Of a DNA stretch of 64,000 nt, positions 40,163 to 49,392 are shown in pieces. Origin of the DNA: an uncultured Clostridia bacterium. GTDB lineage: Bacteria > Bacillota > Clostridia > Oscillospirales > Oscillospiraceae. Position 1 is the first letter of the stretch. Every line of letters begins with the position of its first letter. A program made the translations under genes and the position numbers. The stretch lies in NCBI GenBank assembly GCA_937894515.1, contig CALCRH010000258.1, positions 1-64,000 on the forward strand, given 5' to 3'. The notes beneath the pieces are model-generated. The model saw only the letters and a list, made by a program, of their open reading frames with translations. It searched no databases and was not told the DNA's origin.

Positions 40163-40882
40163 TTATAGTTTACCGATAGAGATATTATAGATATCCGAAT
40201 ATGTATCGAGAAGCTGCATAGCATCCTCGTGCATGATGGGGTTCACCAGGCGAATCGTCAGTTCCATGAGAAGCTGACCGTCCCGCTTGGAAACACGGCT
40301 TTCCTCTATCGTGGCGGCACGGTCGGATAAAAATGCATTGAAAGCCTGCTGCACGGACGGCTCATTTTTCATCGTCACACAGATATTTTGCATGGTGAAA
40401 GAATCACTGCCGATGGGATGCCGATGGAACACGAACTGTACAAGAATGAGCACCGCGGCTGTGCTGAGGCCAATCCAGTACATGCCGGCGCCAATAGCCA
40501 TACCTACGGCAGCAGTGGCCCACATACCGGCTGCAGTAGTAAGACCCTTGATGCTGCCATTGCTCTTAAAAATCACACCGGCGCCCAAAAAGCTGATACC
40601 ACTGACTACCTGCGCTGCCAGTCGGGCAGGATCAGCACCACTGGTACCCATAGTACCAATCTCCAGATCCGAAAAACAATATTTGGAAAGGATCATAAAG
40701 GTAGCGGCGGCTACCGCAACAATACAGTGAGTACGCACACCTGCCTCTTTCAGTCGCTTGGCTCTCTCGTATCCGATCAAAACGCCAAGGACACAGGACA
40801 ACAGGATGCGAATAAAAAATTCCAGATTGTCATATATTGTCAAAGCAGATTCGGGAGTAAAATTTGTCAATCCAAACAGCAT
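40163..40882 (-). CDS. MgtC/SapB family membrane protein
   Basis: A 239-residue protein. The MgtC/SapB membrane domain has five helices with the hallmark GVLIGYERAKRLKEAGVRTH near residue 30 and GISFLGAGVIFK, later TTAAGMWATAAVGMAIG. The C-terminal ~85 residues form a soluble ACT-like domain. MgtC proteins are linked to low Mg2+ survival and control of ATP synthase or phosphate uptake. The start at 40882 has GGAGG 8 nt upstream. There is little room for a promoter between it and the inverted repeat at 40924-40960. Confidence 0.88.
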   Translation of the reverse strand: MLFGLTNFTPESALTIYDNLEFFIRILLSCVLGVLIGYERAKRLKEAGVRTHCIVAVAAATFMILSKYCFSDLEIGTMGTSGADPARLAAQVVSGISFLGAGVIFKSNGSIKGLTTAAGMWATAAVGMAIGAGMYWIGLSTAAVLILVQFVFHRHPIGSDSFTMQNICVTMKNEPSVQQAFNAFLSDRAATIEESRVSKRDGQLLMELTIRLVNPIMHEDAMQLLDTYSDIYNISIGKL

Positions 40883-40923
40883 GATTTTCGCCTCCAATGG
40901 TTTTCTTCTTAACGGAGAAAGAG

Positions 40924-40960
40924 AAATACGAAATCAGGGCGCTGCCCTGATTTCGTATTT
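40924..40960. terminator. 17-bp perfect inverted repeat
   Basis: AAATACGAAATCAGGGC, GCT loop, GCCCTGATTTCGTATTT. It lies between the end of the lipoprotein gene and the mgtC-like gene, both transcribed leftward. With only a short T run it may be an imperfect terminator or an attenuator. Confidence 0.75.
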
Positions 40961-40993
40961 ACTGTTGTTGAATGTCAGATGATTTTACGTTGC

Positions 40994-41935
40994 TCAGCCA
41001 ACGGTGGGCAGGAATCCATCAAAGGGCATATCGCTTACAACAGCATCATTGATCAGCAGCGCCACCTCGGCATCATCGTCCCACTGGATCTTGGTCAGAT
41101 CGGGATCCACAGCGCTCTTGAAGGAGATCTCGTCGATGGGGTTGCCGTCGGAATCCACGCCGGTGACCTCGGTCACATCCACCACCAGATCGGAGCCGTC
41201 ATCAAAGGTGACCTTGCAGAAATAGGTGTCAGCCTCGGGACGTACAAAGTAGCCGTACAAATACTGGCCACCCTTACCGGGAGCCCACACGCCGCCGTCA
41301 AACTCATCAGCGCGAACTTCCAGCACGTTGGGATAGTTGGCTTCGGCGCCATCCTCATAGAAGTACAGGCCGGTAACGTTCAAGCCCTCTTCGTTCTTGT
41401 TCTTAAATTCCAAACCGATGGTCTTGTAGCCGGGATAGTATCCATCAGCCGTGCGGCCGGCAACAGCAATCTCGTCCATCAGGGCGATATCCTCGGCATC
41501 GTCCACAGGCTCCTGCTCCCAGGCGGCGGGATCTACGCCGTCTTTCAAAGACAGCTTGTCATAGTTGGCCAGAGTCAGACCGGGCCAGGTAGCATCGGTA
41601 CCATCGGCAAAGGTGACATACAGATCAAAGGTCTTGGTCAGATCACGATACAAAAAGGCATTGTATTCGTACTCGTCACTCTCGTCCTTGGTCAGCCACT
41701 CAGACTTGCACAGGCTGTGACCCTTGTCCGCCGCACCGGATTCATACAGATACAGCCCCGTAATGGTCACGCCGGTCTTGTTCTTCAGGTTCAGGGTGAA
41801 ACCAACCTCAGCAGGCTCCGCAGGGGCGGGTTCCACAGGAGCAGGCTCCACAGGGGCAGGTTCCTGAGTCTGGCCGCAGGCAGCCAGGCAAAGCACCATG
41901 ACCAGAGTCAGCAAAACAGCTAAGAACTTTTTCAT
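40994..41935 (-). CDS. Lipoprotein with two repeated beta domains, unknown function
   Basis: A 313-residue lipoprotein: signal LTLVMVLCLAACGQ, then a low-complexity Pro/Glu/Ala linker of repeated PAPVEPA units. The rest is two copies of one domain. Copy 1 begins LNLKNKTGVTITGLYLYESG, copy 2 begins LEFKNKNEEGLNVTGLYFYEDG (about 125 residues later); each continues to a 'VTFxDG' strand. I do not recognise a named family. It closes the ABC-transporter operon, so an accessory surface role in binding is possible. The start at 41935 has GGGAGGAAAAG. Confidence 0.75.
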   Translation of the reverse strand: MKKFLAVLLTLVMVLCLAACGQTQEPAPVEPAPVEPAPAEPAEVGFTLNLKNKTGVTITGLYLYESGAADKGHSLCKSEWLTKDESDEYEYNAFLYRDLTKTFDLYVTFADGTDATWPGLTLANYDKLSLKDGVDPAAWEQEPVDDAEDIALMDEIAVAGRTADGYYPGYKTIGLEFKNKNEEGLNVTGLYFYEDGAEANYPNVLEVRADEFDGGVWAPGKGGQYLYGYFVRPEADTYFCKVTFDDGSDLVVDVTEVTGVDSDGNPIDEISFKSAVDPDLTKIQWDDDAEVALLINDAVVSDMPFDGFLPTVG

Positions 41936-41978
41936 TTTCTTTTCCTCCCAAATCATGTATTTTGAACATTGCGTTATA

Positions 41979-42455
41979 TCACTTACGGTAACGGTAGATC
42001 AGATATGCGATGCCGCCGCCGCAAATAACCGATACCAACAGGGGAAATCCTATCATTTCCCAAAAAATGCCGTAGTCAAACAGATCCTCACAGTAGGGGA
42101 TCATTACCAAAGCCATGAGGAGCAGCACAAGAGCCATCCATGCGTAGGCCGCACACACCAGATTTCGGCGCTCGCGGAAGAGATACGAACTCAGGGCGCA
42201 GGGAATGGCCGCAGCAAGGCCGGGCAGGATGATCTCTGCCAGATTTCGTACAGACGTACCGCTTCCCCGGAGTGCGTTTTCCAGCAGGTCGATACCGAAG
42301 AAGTAGGCCGCCAAGCACACCACAAAGAACACGACTGCCAGGCAGAAGGAATACAAAAGCGTGGGACTTTTTGGTTTTCCCTCCTCCGTGAGGAAGATCA
42401 CCCTGCAAATATGGTCGACTTTTTGGGAAAAGCCGGTGGATCCTTTCTTTACCAT
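41979..42455 (-). CDS. Four-helix membrane protein, unknown function
   Basis: A 158-residue protein with a hydrophilic start and four membrane segments (about residues 33-53, 75-90, 98-118, 128-150). No recognised family. It starts 6 nt after the stop of the binding-protein gene and lies 44 nt before the lipoprotein gene, so it is surely in the same operon. It has no ATPase, permease or enzymatic motif. It may be an accessory component of the transporter. Confidence 0.65.
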   Translation of the reverse strand: MVKKGSTGFSQKVDHICRVIFLTEEGKPKSPTLLYSFCLAVVFFVVCLAAYFFGIDLLENALRGSGTSVRNLAEIILPGLAAAIPCALSSYLFRERRNLVCAAYAWMALVLLLMALVMIPYCEDLFDYGIFWEMIGFPLLVSVICGGGIAYLIYRYRK

Positions 42456-42461
42456 AGGTCT

Positions 42462-43691
42462 TTACTCTGCCAGGGAACGCCAATACGTCCAGTAGGCCTT
42501 GACATTGGGATAATTGTTATAGATCTCCTCAAAGTCGGGAGAGGTCAGGTTTACTTCCTCGGCGGTCTTAGCGGCCTTGGTATAGGTCACATCATCACGG
42601 ATAGACCAGGAGCCTACCTTATCGAAAGCGGCATAGCAACCGCTCTGGCCGTCATCGCCGCCCATGCAGAAGTTGATATACAGCCGGGCTGCAGCAGGAT
42701 TATCACAGCCCGCCACTACGTAGGAGTAAGAGCAGGCCTGAAACGCGGTATAGGGCTGCAGACCAGTGACCCAGGCGATGTTCATACCCTGACTGGCATT
42801 ATCCAGCTTGCTGGCAGAGGTCAGACCCAGGGTGGGGCCGTTGATGGACTGATCCACCGCATCCACCACGCCATCGCCGTCGTCCAGCTCAGTCATCTTC
42901 ATCTGGGAAAAGCGATAAAACATCTCCACAGCGGCGTTGTTCTCGGGAAGCTCCATGATACCGGGGGTATTGGTCAGCTGATCCATATAGGTATACACCA
43001 CGTCGTGGCCATATTCCGCCTTGTACTGGGCGGCAATGGCGTCGCTGTCAGCAATCATCTGCGCCCACAGGGATGCATAGGAGGGGCCGGTGATATCCTT
43101 GGTGTAGATCGTCCACTTCTGGTTCGTGAACTTTCCCGCAGTCTCATCGTAGCCCTCCACGATATCCCACCAGCTGTCGATGGGGCAACCGTCAGGGAAC
43201 ATCGAAGTGTTGTAGTACCAGGGATTAAAAGTAGCATACAGAGGCAGACCGTAGGACAACAGATTCTCATCAATATGGTCACAGACGGCGGCAGGATAAT
43301 AGATATTTAGATAGTCATAGAGCACCAGCTCATGGTATACCTCACCGCTGTTGTCCTTGATCTGCACCACATCGGCATTGATATTGCCTGTATCGCATTC
43401 CATCTCGATCTTGGCGGCAACGGTGTTGTTATCGCAGGAGATGTACTCAATGGGAATATCCGGATAGGCCTTGGCAAATTTCTTGCAGGCTACCTGGGCA
43501 TCGACGGTGGTAGCGTATACTTCCACCTGACCGCCCTCCGCCTTGGCCAGTTCGTAGAGTTCCTCCATGGACATATTGGCATAGTCCACGCCGTCATCCT
43601 CACTGCCGGTACCGCCACCGCCGCCGCTGCCGCAGGCGGCAAGACTGAATACCATCAGCAAGGAGAGCAGAAGAGCCAGAAACTTTTTCAT
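42462..43691 (-). CDS. ABC transporter substrate-binding lipoprotein (Fe3+/AfuA/phosphate-ester type)
   Basis: A 409-residue type 2 binding protein with lipobox SLAACGSGG and a glycine-rich linker. The fold class is SBP_bac_6/11 (AfuA, FbpA, PgtC-like): VEVYATTVDAQVACKKFAKA, later INADVVQIKDNSGEVYH, YATFNPWYYNTSMF and SYSYVVAGCDNPAAARLYINF. Relatives bind ferric ion, thiamine, sugar phosphates or phosphoglycerates. Iron-type binders use paired Tyr residues, and I cannot prove their presence. Given the neighbouring HAD, PfkB and mutase genes, a phosphorylated organic ligand is the better guess. Confidence 0.82.
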   Translation of the reverse strand: MKKFLALLLSLLMVFSLAACGSGGGGGTGSEDDGVDYANMSMEELYELAKAEGGQVEVYATTVDAQVACKKFAKAYPDIPIEYISCDNNTVAAKIEMECDTGNINADVVQIKDNSGEVYHELVLYDYLNIYYPAAVCDHIDENLLSYGLPLYATFNPWYYNTSMFPDGCPIDSWWDIVEGYDETAGKFTNQKWTIYTKDITGPSYASLWAQMIADSDAIAAQYKAEYGHDVVYTYMDQLTNTPGIMELPENNAAVEMFYRFSQMKMTELDDGDGVVDAVDQSINGPTLGLTSASKLDNASQGMNIAWVTGLQPYTAFQACSYSYVVAGCDNPAAARLYINFCMGGDDGQSGCYAAFDKVGSWSIRDDVTYTKAAKTAEEVNLTSPDFEEIYNNYPNVKAYWTYWRSLAE

Positions 43692-43782
43692 CTTTTTTCC
43701 TCCCTATCAGTAGTTGGTAATGCTTATTGATACAGAAAACTGTGGGGTACGCAAACCGGGATTTCCGGAAAATCTGTCAGGA

Positions 43783-44943
43783 TCAGTCGTCCTCCGCACC
43801 GGCGTGGTGCTTGACCTTGGCATACTTGATCAGGCGGCCGGTCTCCTTGCGGTAGACGTTCATTCTGGAGGGATGGAGAACGACATAGACTTTTTCATTC
43901 ATGTCATATTCCACCAGACCAATCTGCAGTGCCAGGAAATCGGCTTCGCCCACCGTCAGGTGGACCATAGTCTCGGAGCCGGCGGGCTGACTGGCGTAGA
44001 CGCTGGCCTCCACCGTGTGCTTATGATGGGGATCCGCCGTGTGGATATCCACCATCTCAGGCCGCAGACCCAGCACACAGTCAAACTCCTCGTTCAGAGG
44101 AATCTCCTCTTCCCATTTGATGGTTTCTTTCTTATAGTGGTACTCACCGAAAGCGCTCTTCACCGTCAATGTCTCGCCGTCGCAGAAAGCCGTGCCGTCG
44201 ATAAAGTTGATGCGGGGATTGCCGATGAAGTCGGCCGCCGTCAGATCCACGGGGTTGGTGTAAATACCCAGGGGCGTATCCACCTGTGCGATCTCACCCT
44301 CCTTGAACAGAGCGATGCGGGTGGACATGGTCAGTGCCTCCACCTGGTCGTGGGTCACGTAGATGATGGTGGTGCCGGTCTCCTTGTGCAGACGCTTCAG
44401 CTCGGCGCGCATATCAATACGAAGCCGGGCATCCAGGTTGGATAGAGGCTCATCCAAAAGCAGCAGCTTGGGATTGGAGGCAATGGCGCGGGCGATGGCC
44501 ACACGCTGCTGCTGGCCGCCGGACAGCTCGTTGGGATAGCGATCCCGGTACTGGGCGATGCGCATGGTGTCCAGCGCTTTCATGACCTGCTCTTCCACGT
44601 CCTTCTTGGGCAGCTTTTTGATCTTCAAACCGAATGCCACGTTTTCAAAGACGGTCATGTGGGGCCACAAAGCGTAGCTCTGGAACACCAGGTTCAGTCC
44701 GCGCTTGCTGGGCTCCTCATAAAAAGCTGCGTCGGCGTCGATGATCTTTTCCCCGTTGATGGTCATTTTCCCGTTCTGGGGTTTTTCCAGGCCGGAGATG
44801 ACACGCAGGGTGGTGGTCTTTCCGCAGCCGGAGGGTCCCAGCAGTGTCATAAAGTCGCCGTCCTCGATGGTCAGGTTAATATCCTTCAGCACATGGTTGT
44901 CGCCGTAAAATTTATCAATATGCTCTAATACGATCTCACTCAT
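43783..44943 (-). CDS. ABC transporter ATP-binding protein with TOBE domain
   Basis: A 386-residue ATPase of the PotA/FbpC/UgpC class. Walker A GPSGCGKTTTLR, signature LSGGQQQRVAIARA, Walker B LLLLDEPLSNLD, switch His in YVTHDQVEALT. The C-terminal ~140 residues are a TOBE regulatory domain (LGLRPEMVDI). It should drive the fused permease encoded upstream in the operon, with the binding protein encoded downstream. Confidence 0.94.
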   Translation of the reverse strand: MSEIVLEHIDKFYGDNHVLKDINLTIEDGDFMTLLGPSGCGKTTTLRVISGLEKPQNGKMTINGEKIIDADAAFYEEPSKRGLNLVFQSYALWPHMTVFENVAFGLKIKKLPKKDVEEQVMKALDTMRIAQYRDRYPNELSGGQQQRVAIARAIASNPKLLLLDEPLSNLDARLRIDMRAELKRLHKETGTTIIYVTHDQVEALTMSTRIALFKEGEIAQVDTPLGIYTNPVDLTAADFIGNPRINFIDGTAFCDGETLTVKSAFGEYHYKKETIKWEEEIPLNEEFDCVLGLRPEMVDIHTADPHHKHTVEASVYASQPAGSETMVHLTVGEADFLALQIGLVEYDMNEKVYVVLHPSRMNVYRKETGRLIKYAKVKHHAGAEDD

Positions 44944-44966
44944 AGTTGTTTTCCTACCTTTCGGAC

Positions 44967-46802
44967 TTACATACTCTTGCTCACATCGCCGCCCAGACGG
45001 TTGGCAATGCGGTTACACACAAGAATAAAGACGATGATCACAATGCAGATAGCGTCGGCCACCTGGGGCATGGCCTCCTTTGAATAGTCAAAGGACAGGA
45101 AGGACAGCGTGTAGTTGGCGGGGGTCATCAAGATGGCGATCAGATCCAATTCCTTGGCAATGCTGATAAAGGTCAGCAGGAAGCCGGATAGGAAGCCGCC
45201 CTTAGCCAGCGGGATAATGATACTGACGATCCTGCGCCAGAAGCTGGCACCGGCAATGATACCCGCTTCCTCCAGCTCCACACTGATCTGCATCATGTTG
45301 GCTGATCCAGAGCGGCTGGCAAAGGGGAAGTGCTTGACGATGGAGGCCAACAACACCAGCATAAACGTACCGTACAGTGACGGGATCAATCCGCCCAGAC
45401 GAGGCTGAGAGAACATGGAGAAATAGATGGCGGAAAAGGCCACGCCGGGCATCAGATACGGGATAAAGATCATCTGCTCCACGGCGTTGCCGTACCACTT
45501 GCCGCGGCCGCGGGTGGTGATATAGCCCAGGAACTGCCCGCAGATGGCGGTGATGACAGAGCCGATGATGGACAGCTTGGCGGTATTCCAGCAGGCCCGA
45601 CCGAATTCGGAGTTCTTAAACAGACCGTTCTGGAATGCCAGACCGGGGGACGGGGCATTGCTCACCTCACCGATCCAGGCATAGAGCGTCAGGTTGTCCC
45701 AGCCGTAGCCCCGGCCCGGGACGATCTGGAAGCTCTCCATCACCAGGACGAACAGCGGCAGGAACATGGCCACGAACAGGAACAGCAGCAGGAAGATCAG
45801 CAATGGGTATTTAGACTTGCCCAGATGCATCAGGTTGCTGCGGGTTCCCTTGCCGCCGATGGTGGCATAGGACTTGCGGGTACCGATGAGCTTCTGGTTC
45901 ACCAGAATAGTCACAGCGGCCAGCGCGATCATCAGAAGGCTCATGGCATAACCTACGCCCTTGGGGGAATCATTGATGAAGTCCTTCATGCGGGTGGCCA
46001 GCACATAGTAGCCGATGCGGTTGCCCAGGTTGGCAGCCACGCCGTAAGTGCCGATGGACTTGGAGATGGTCATAATGGTGGCGCTGAGCACCGCCGGCAG
46101 CACCAGCGGCAGCGTGATATTGCTCAGGATCTGAATGCGGTTGGCCCCCTGGATCTCCGCCATCTCCTCCAGCTCCGAGTTGATGGAACGCAGAGAGCCG
46201 GATACCATGATGTAGGAGAATGCGTAGTAATGCATACACATAACGATGATGATGGCAAAGGGTCCGTAGGCCAGCCAATCCGGTACCGGGATCCCCAGGC
46301 CGGTAAGCAGACCGTAAGAACCGGAGAGTTCATTGCGGAACACACTCAGCCAGGACAGCGCCTTGCACCAGGAAGGGATCATATAGGGGATCAGGATAAA
46401 GGCGCTGAGGATCTTCTTGCCGGGGATATCGGAACGCACCATCAGCCAGGCCATCACCGAACCGATGGGTACTGAGATGATCGTTACGAAAAAGCCGATA
46501 ATCAGCGAGTGTATCAGCGGTTCTACAAATACTGTCTTGGTCAGAGGACTGGCCAACAGGTATTTCCAATAGTACAGGGTATAGTCCCCGATCTTTGCAC
46601 CGGGGATCTGCCGCAGTTCTGCTTTAGCTACCATAAAGGAGTTTTGCAGCATATTCAGCAGGGGGATAATGATCAGGCAGAACAGGATAATCAGTGTAAA
46701 GAACACGATCATATTGAACGGATTACCGATTACATTAAAAATCTGATTTTTCAAACGTTCCCCTGTCAGTGGTTTTCTGGGCAGTGTTTTCTTTTTTGCC
46801 AT
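44967..46802 (-). CDS. Fused ABC transporter permease (FbpB-like, two BPD domains)
   Basis: A 611-residue protein with about 12 membrane helices, formed by two permease domains in tandem. EAA loops: ELEEMAEIQGANRIQI in the first half, ELEEAGIIAGASFWRR in the second. Such fused permeases occur with FbpA/AfuA-type binders. An AGGAGG site precedes the ATG; the gene follows the HAD gene by 49 nt. Together with the ATPase and lipoprotein it forms a complete importer. Confidence 0.93.
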   Translation of the reverse strand: MAKKKTLPRKPLTGERLKNQIFNVIGNPFNMIVFFTLIILFCLIIIPLLNMLQNSFMVAKAELRQIPGAKIGDYTLYYWKYLLASPLTKTVFVEPLIHSLIIGFFVTIISVPIGSVMAWLMVRSDIPGKKILSAFILIPYMIPSWCKALSWLSVFRNELSGSYGLLTGLGIPVPDWLAYGPFAIIIVMCMHYYAFSYIMVSGSLRSINSELEEMAEIQGANRIQILSNITLPLVLPAVLSATIMTISKSIGTYGVAANLGNRIGYYVLATRMKDFINDSPKGVGYAMSLLMIALAAVTILVNQKLIGTRKSYATIGGKGTRSNLMHLGKSKYPLLIFLLLFLFVAMFLPLFVLVMESFQIVPGRGYGWDNLTLYAWIGEVSNAPSPGLAFQNGLFKNSEFGRACWNTAKLSIIGSVITAICGQFLGYITTRGRGKWYGNAVEQMIFIPYLMPGVAFSAIYFSMFSQPRLGGLIPSLYGTFMLVLLASIVKHFPFASRSGSANMMQISVELEEAGIIAGASFWRRIVSIIIPLAKGGFLSGFLLTFISIAKELDLIAILMTPANYTLSFLSFDYSKEAMPQVADAICIVIIVFILVCNRIANRLGGDVSKSM

Positions 46803-46851
46803 AAGAAAGCCTCCTAATAACCGTTTTCAGCATCAGTGACCGAAAACCAAA

Positions 46852-47607
46852 TTATTTTCCCAATTCTTCTTTCAAAATGGTGTAAACATCGTAAATGTCC
46901 GCAATTTTGTGGTCGGGGGCAAAGCCGTCGTAATTCCCCACATCCTTCAGCGGGGTTAGGAATGAGGTGATCTGGAATACCTCGCCATAGCCCATCTTCC
47001 GGGGGCCCACCACATCCCGGGACACCGTATCGCCTACAAAGGCACATTCCTCCGCCCGAAAACCAGACTGCTGTAGGGCAATATTGAAAATATGGGGATG
47101 CGGCTTGCGGTAACCGGTGATACTGGAGAGGTTGATCTCGTCAAAATACTGGCGGATACCGTACTCCTGCAAAACGGAGAACACCTGAAACAGGCTCCCG
47201 GTGTTGCTGACTACGGAGATATGTAAGCCCAGATCCTCCTTCAGTCCCTTGAGCATTTCGGCGGCACGGGGACGCAGCGCCCGGTGGTAGTAGGTGGTCT
47301 CCCACATATGGGCGATCTCCTCGGCACAGGCTGCCAGTTTCTCTTTATCCACCGGGATGTCCTGAAACCCCCAGTCCACCCAGATCTCCTCGGGCTTCAG
47401 CTCCCGCAGGGTGATCTCGGACTGCTTTTTATATGCCGTGATCTGGGGGCCCACCTTTGCCCAAAGCTCCTCTGCACCGTAGGGCACCTGAATATCGTGG
47501 GACTGCAATACTCTATACAGAGCCTCGGCGGTATTTTTGTCGCTGATCTCGTCAGAATACACATCCTCCAGCGTACCGCCCATATCAAACATTACTGCAC
47601 GAATCAT
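46852..47607 (-). CDS. HAD-family hydrolase, first gene of the importer operon
   Basis: A 251-residue HAD hydrolase. Motif I is VMFDMGGTLEDV: the nucleophile Asp is there, but the usual second Asp (DxD) is Gly. Motif II is SVVSNTG, motif III KPHP, motif IV CAFVGDTVSRDVVG. The cap is of C1 type. The DxGGT variant is shared with three other HAD genes nearby (50635-52928). YihX-like HADs with DxGN are active phosphatases, so the variant does not rule out phosphatase activity. The start at 47607 has AAGAGGA upstream, and a LacI-like operator precedes the gene. Confidence 0.86.
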   Translation of the reverse strand: MIRAVMFDMGGTLEDVYSDEISDKNTAEALYRVLQSHDIQVPYGAEELWAKVGPQITAYKKQSEITLRELKPEEIWVDWGFQDIPVDKEKLAACAEEIAHMWETTYYHRALRPRAAEMLKGLKEDLGLHISVVSNTGSLFQVFSVLQEYGIRQYFDEINLSSITGYRKPHPHIFNIALQQSGFRAEECAFVGDTVSRDVVGPRKMGYGEVFQITSFLTPLKDVGNYDGFAPDHKIADIYDVYTILKEELGK

Positions 47608-47650
47608 AGGATCCTCTTCTTTCCTGTGGTTTATCTTCGGCAAAAGCACT

Positions 47651-47710
47651 AACGGAAACGTTTACGGAAACGGTTACATATAGCATAAATGATACTTTCC
47701 CTTTTGTCAA
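47651..47710 (-). promoter_or_regulatory. Promoter of the importer operon with LacI-type operators
   Basis: On the minus strand: TTGACA (47705-47710), 17-nt spacer, TATGCT (47682-47687). Just downstream of the predicted start lie CGGAAACGTTTACGG (about 47653-47667, core AAACGTTT) and an adjacent GGAAACGGTT half site. The same core occurs at the lacI-like promoter and at the HAD/mutase promoter. Confidence 0.78.
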
Positions 47711-47771
47711 CCGCTAAGGCGTCTTTTCGCTTCTGGCAAAATAAACGAAATTTGTCGCCGGACTTTTGTGG

Positions 47772-48662
47772 TTATTCCCAATAGCCCGTCTCTTTCATGA
47801 ACTGCGACACATCCTCCCGGGAGCCGGTAAAGGGGCCGGGAGTTTCCATTTTCAGGGAGACCAGGGCAGCAGCGAGATTCAGTGCTTCAGAAATATCCAT
47901 ATGCTGACGTGCAACAAGATATCCGGCAAAGGTAGTGTCTCCGCGACCGGTGCGGCCCGAAAGATTGCGGGGTCGCAGCGGCGCACGGTACATGGCCACA
48001 CCGTCATACACCAGAACCTCCGTGTTGTGGGTGATCATCACCTCTTTGGCTCCCCAGGCATAAAGCATCCGGGCCGCTTCTTCCCGATCGGCAGTGCCGG
48101 TCAGAGCCTCAGCCTCGGCAGCGTCGGTCTTTAAGTAGCGGATATAGGGGAGATAGTCCTTCTTCTCCTCCCAGTCGAAGAGTTTCAGGGTCCTGTCCTC
48201 CTGTACCCGGCGCATCATGCACTGAACATCCAGCGCCACATCAGCACGCCGGGCGCAGAATTGGATGATCTCGCCAGAGATATCGTCGGCGGTAAGTCCC
48301 GCCAGATGATAGACCCTTGTCTCCTCCGCCGGAATGTCCGATGGGGTATAACCGTCGATGACCGACAGGCAGCGGGAACGGCGCCGTTCCCGGTCGGCTG
48401 TGAAGTAGACATTCTCCATGATCGTATTGGCCTGGGAGGGACGGGTGAAAACGTGTACGTTGGGACAGTCGGCGAAGGCCTCCGCCGGGTCGATTTCTCC
48501 GCCGGGGATACACTTGGGAATCACGGCCACCTGCCCTGTCGTCATGGCAGCGGCGGCATGGCCGGAAAACAGGACGGCGCCGCCATAGCGGTGCTCAGTG
48601 CGGCCGTCAAAATCTGTATTGGTGTCCATGCAGATCTGGCCGATGATCATGGTGTCAAACAT
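47772..48662 (-). CDS. PfkB-like kinase, divergent
   Basis: A 296-residue ribokinase-fold protein. N-terminal IIGQICMDTNTDFDG and GGAVLFSGHAA replace the usual GG motif. The C-terminal signature is SGRTGRGDTTFAGYLVA, with the catalytic Asp kept but Gly-Ala-Gly changed to Gly-Arg-Gly. Substrate unknown. The Met at 48662 is chosen because earlier Met residues lie inside the PHP gene; the genes overlap by 8 nt. It is third in the lacI-PHP-kinase operon. Confidence 0.8.
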   Translation of the reverse strand: MFDTMIIGQICMDTNTDFDGRTEHRYGGAVLFSGHAAAAMTTGQVAVIPKCIPGGEIDPAEAFADCPNVHVFTRPSQANTIMENVYFTADRERRRSRCLSVIDGYTPSDIPAEETRVYHLAGLTADDISGEIIQFCARRADVALDVQCMMRRVQEDRTLKLFDWEEKKDYLPYIRYLKTDAAEAEALTGTADREEAARMLYAWGAKEVMITHNTEVLVYDGVAMYRAPLRPRNLSGRTGRGDTTFAGYLVARQHMDISEALNLAAALVSLKMETPGPFTGSREDVSQFMKETGYWE

Positions 48663-49359
48663 TTCTCTCACTCTTTCTGATGATTTCTTCATACTCCGGG
48701 CACCAGAGACGGTAGCTTCCGGTTTCAATGGCGATTTTGTATTCGTAGGAATCGTGAATGATGCGTTCGAAGCACACGGCAGCGCGTCCTTCGTCTCCCG
48801 GGCGATGGGCATCGGAACCAACTGTGGGGTACAGATGCGGATTCTCCCGCGCTAACTGTAAGGCCAGTTCATTACGGCTGGGATGTCGGGGATTGCAGTT
48901 AGCGATCTCCAGACCGTGGACACAGGTATGGAACACTTCATCACAGTTCCGGTAGGGATGGGCGTGAATGATCAGCACTTCCCCGCCGTAGGTATCGAAA
49001 AAGGTCTGGTGATCCATGCGATTAATCCAGGGGTGGCCGTAGACCCACTTCTCGTCGATGCCGTAGATCAGGTAGTCGCTCTCGTTCTCCGGAAAGCGCA
49101 GCTCCATACCCAAGATCACGTTGAGCCCATATTCCTCCCCCGCCGCCTTTGCCAGACGGTAACCGTAGAGCCAGCGATCCATGCATTTTCCCCAGTCATC
49201 ATGGCAGTCCATCAGTTCCAGATACAGACTGTGCAGGTGGTCGGTAACGCAGATGCCGGTATACCCCAGCTCCTTGTAGGTCTTTACCTGATCGGTCGCT
49301 CGGACATAACCGCATCGGCTGGTCTCCATGGTGTGCAGATGTGTTTCGTATTTGTACAT
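48655..49359 (-). CDS. PHP-domain phosphoesterase
   Basis: A 234-residue protein of the polymerase-and-histidinol-phosphatase family. The metal-binding motifs are all present: YETHLHTMETS (motif I), VTDHLHS (II), IIHAHPYRN (III) and VGSDAHRPGD (IV). These trinuclear-metal enzymes hydrolyse phosphomonoesters or cyclic phosphodiesters. It is encoded between the lacI-type regulator and the PfkB-like kinase, so it probably acts on an intermediate of the same pathway. Confidence 0.87.
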   Translation of the reverse strand: MYKYETHLHTMETSRCGYVRATDQVKTYKELGYTGICVTDHLHSLYLELMDCHDDWGKCMDRWLYGYRLAKAAGEEYGLNVILGMELRFPENESDYLIYGIDEKWVYGHPWINRMDHQTFFDTYGGEVLIIHAHPYRNCDEVFHTCVHGLEIANCNPRHPSRNELALQLARENPHLYPTVGSDAHRPGDEGRAAVCFERIIHDSYEYKIAIETGSYRLWCPEYEEIIRKSERNV

Positions 49360-49392
49360 GATTTCAAACGCCTCGGTTTCTTTTCCTTACCC

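Noticed and set aside
42462..43691. Ferric iron binding protein as a firm call
   Set aside because: The family also includes binders of sugar phosphates, thiamine and phosphoglycerate, and the genomic neighbours favour a phosphorylated ligand.
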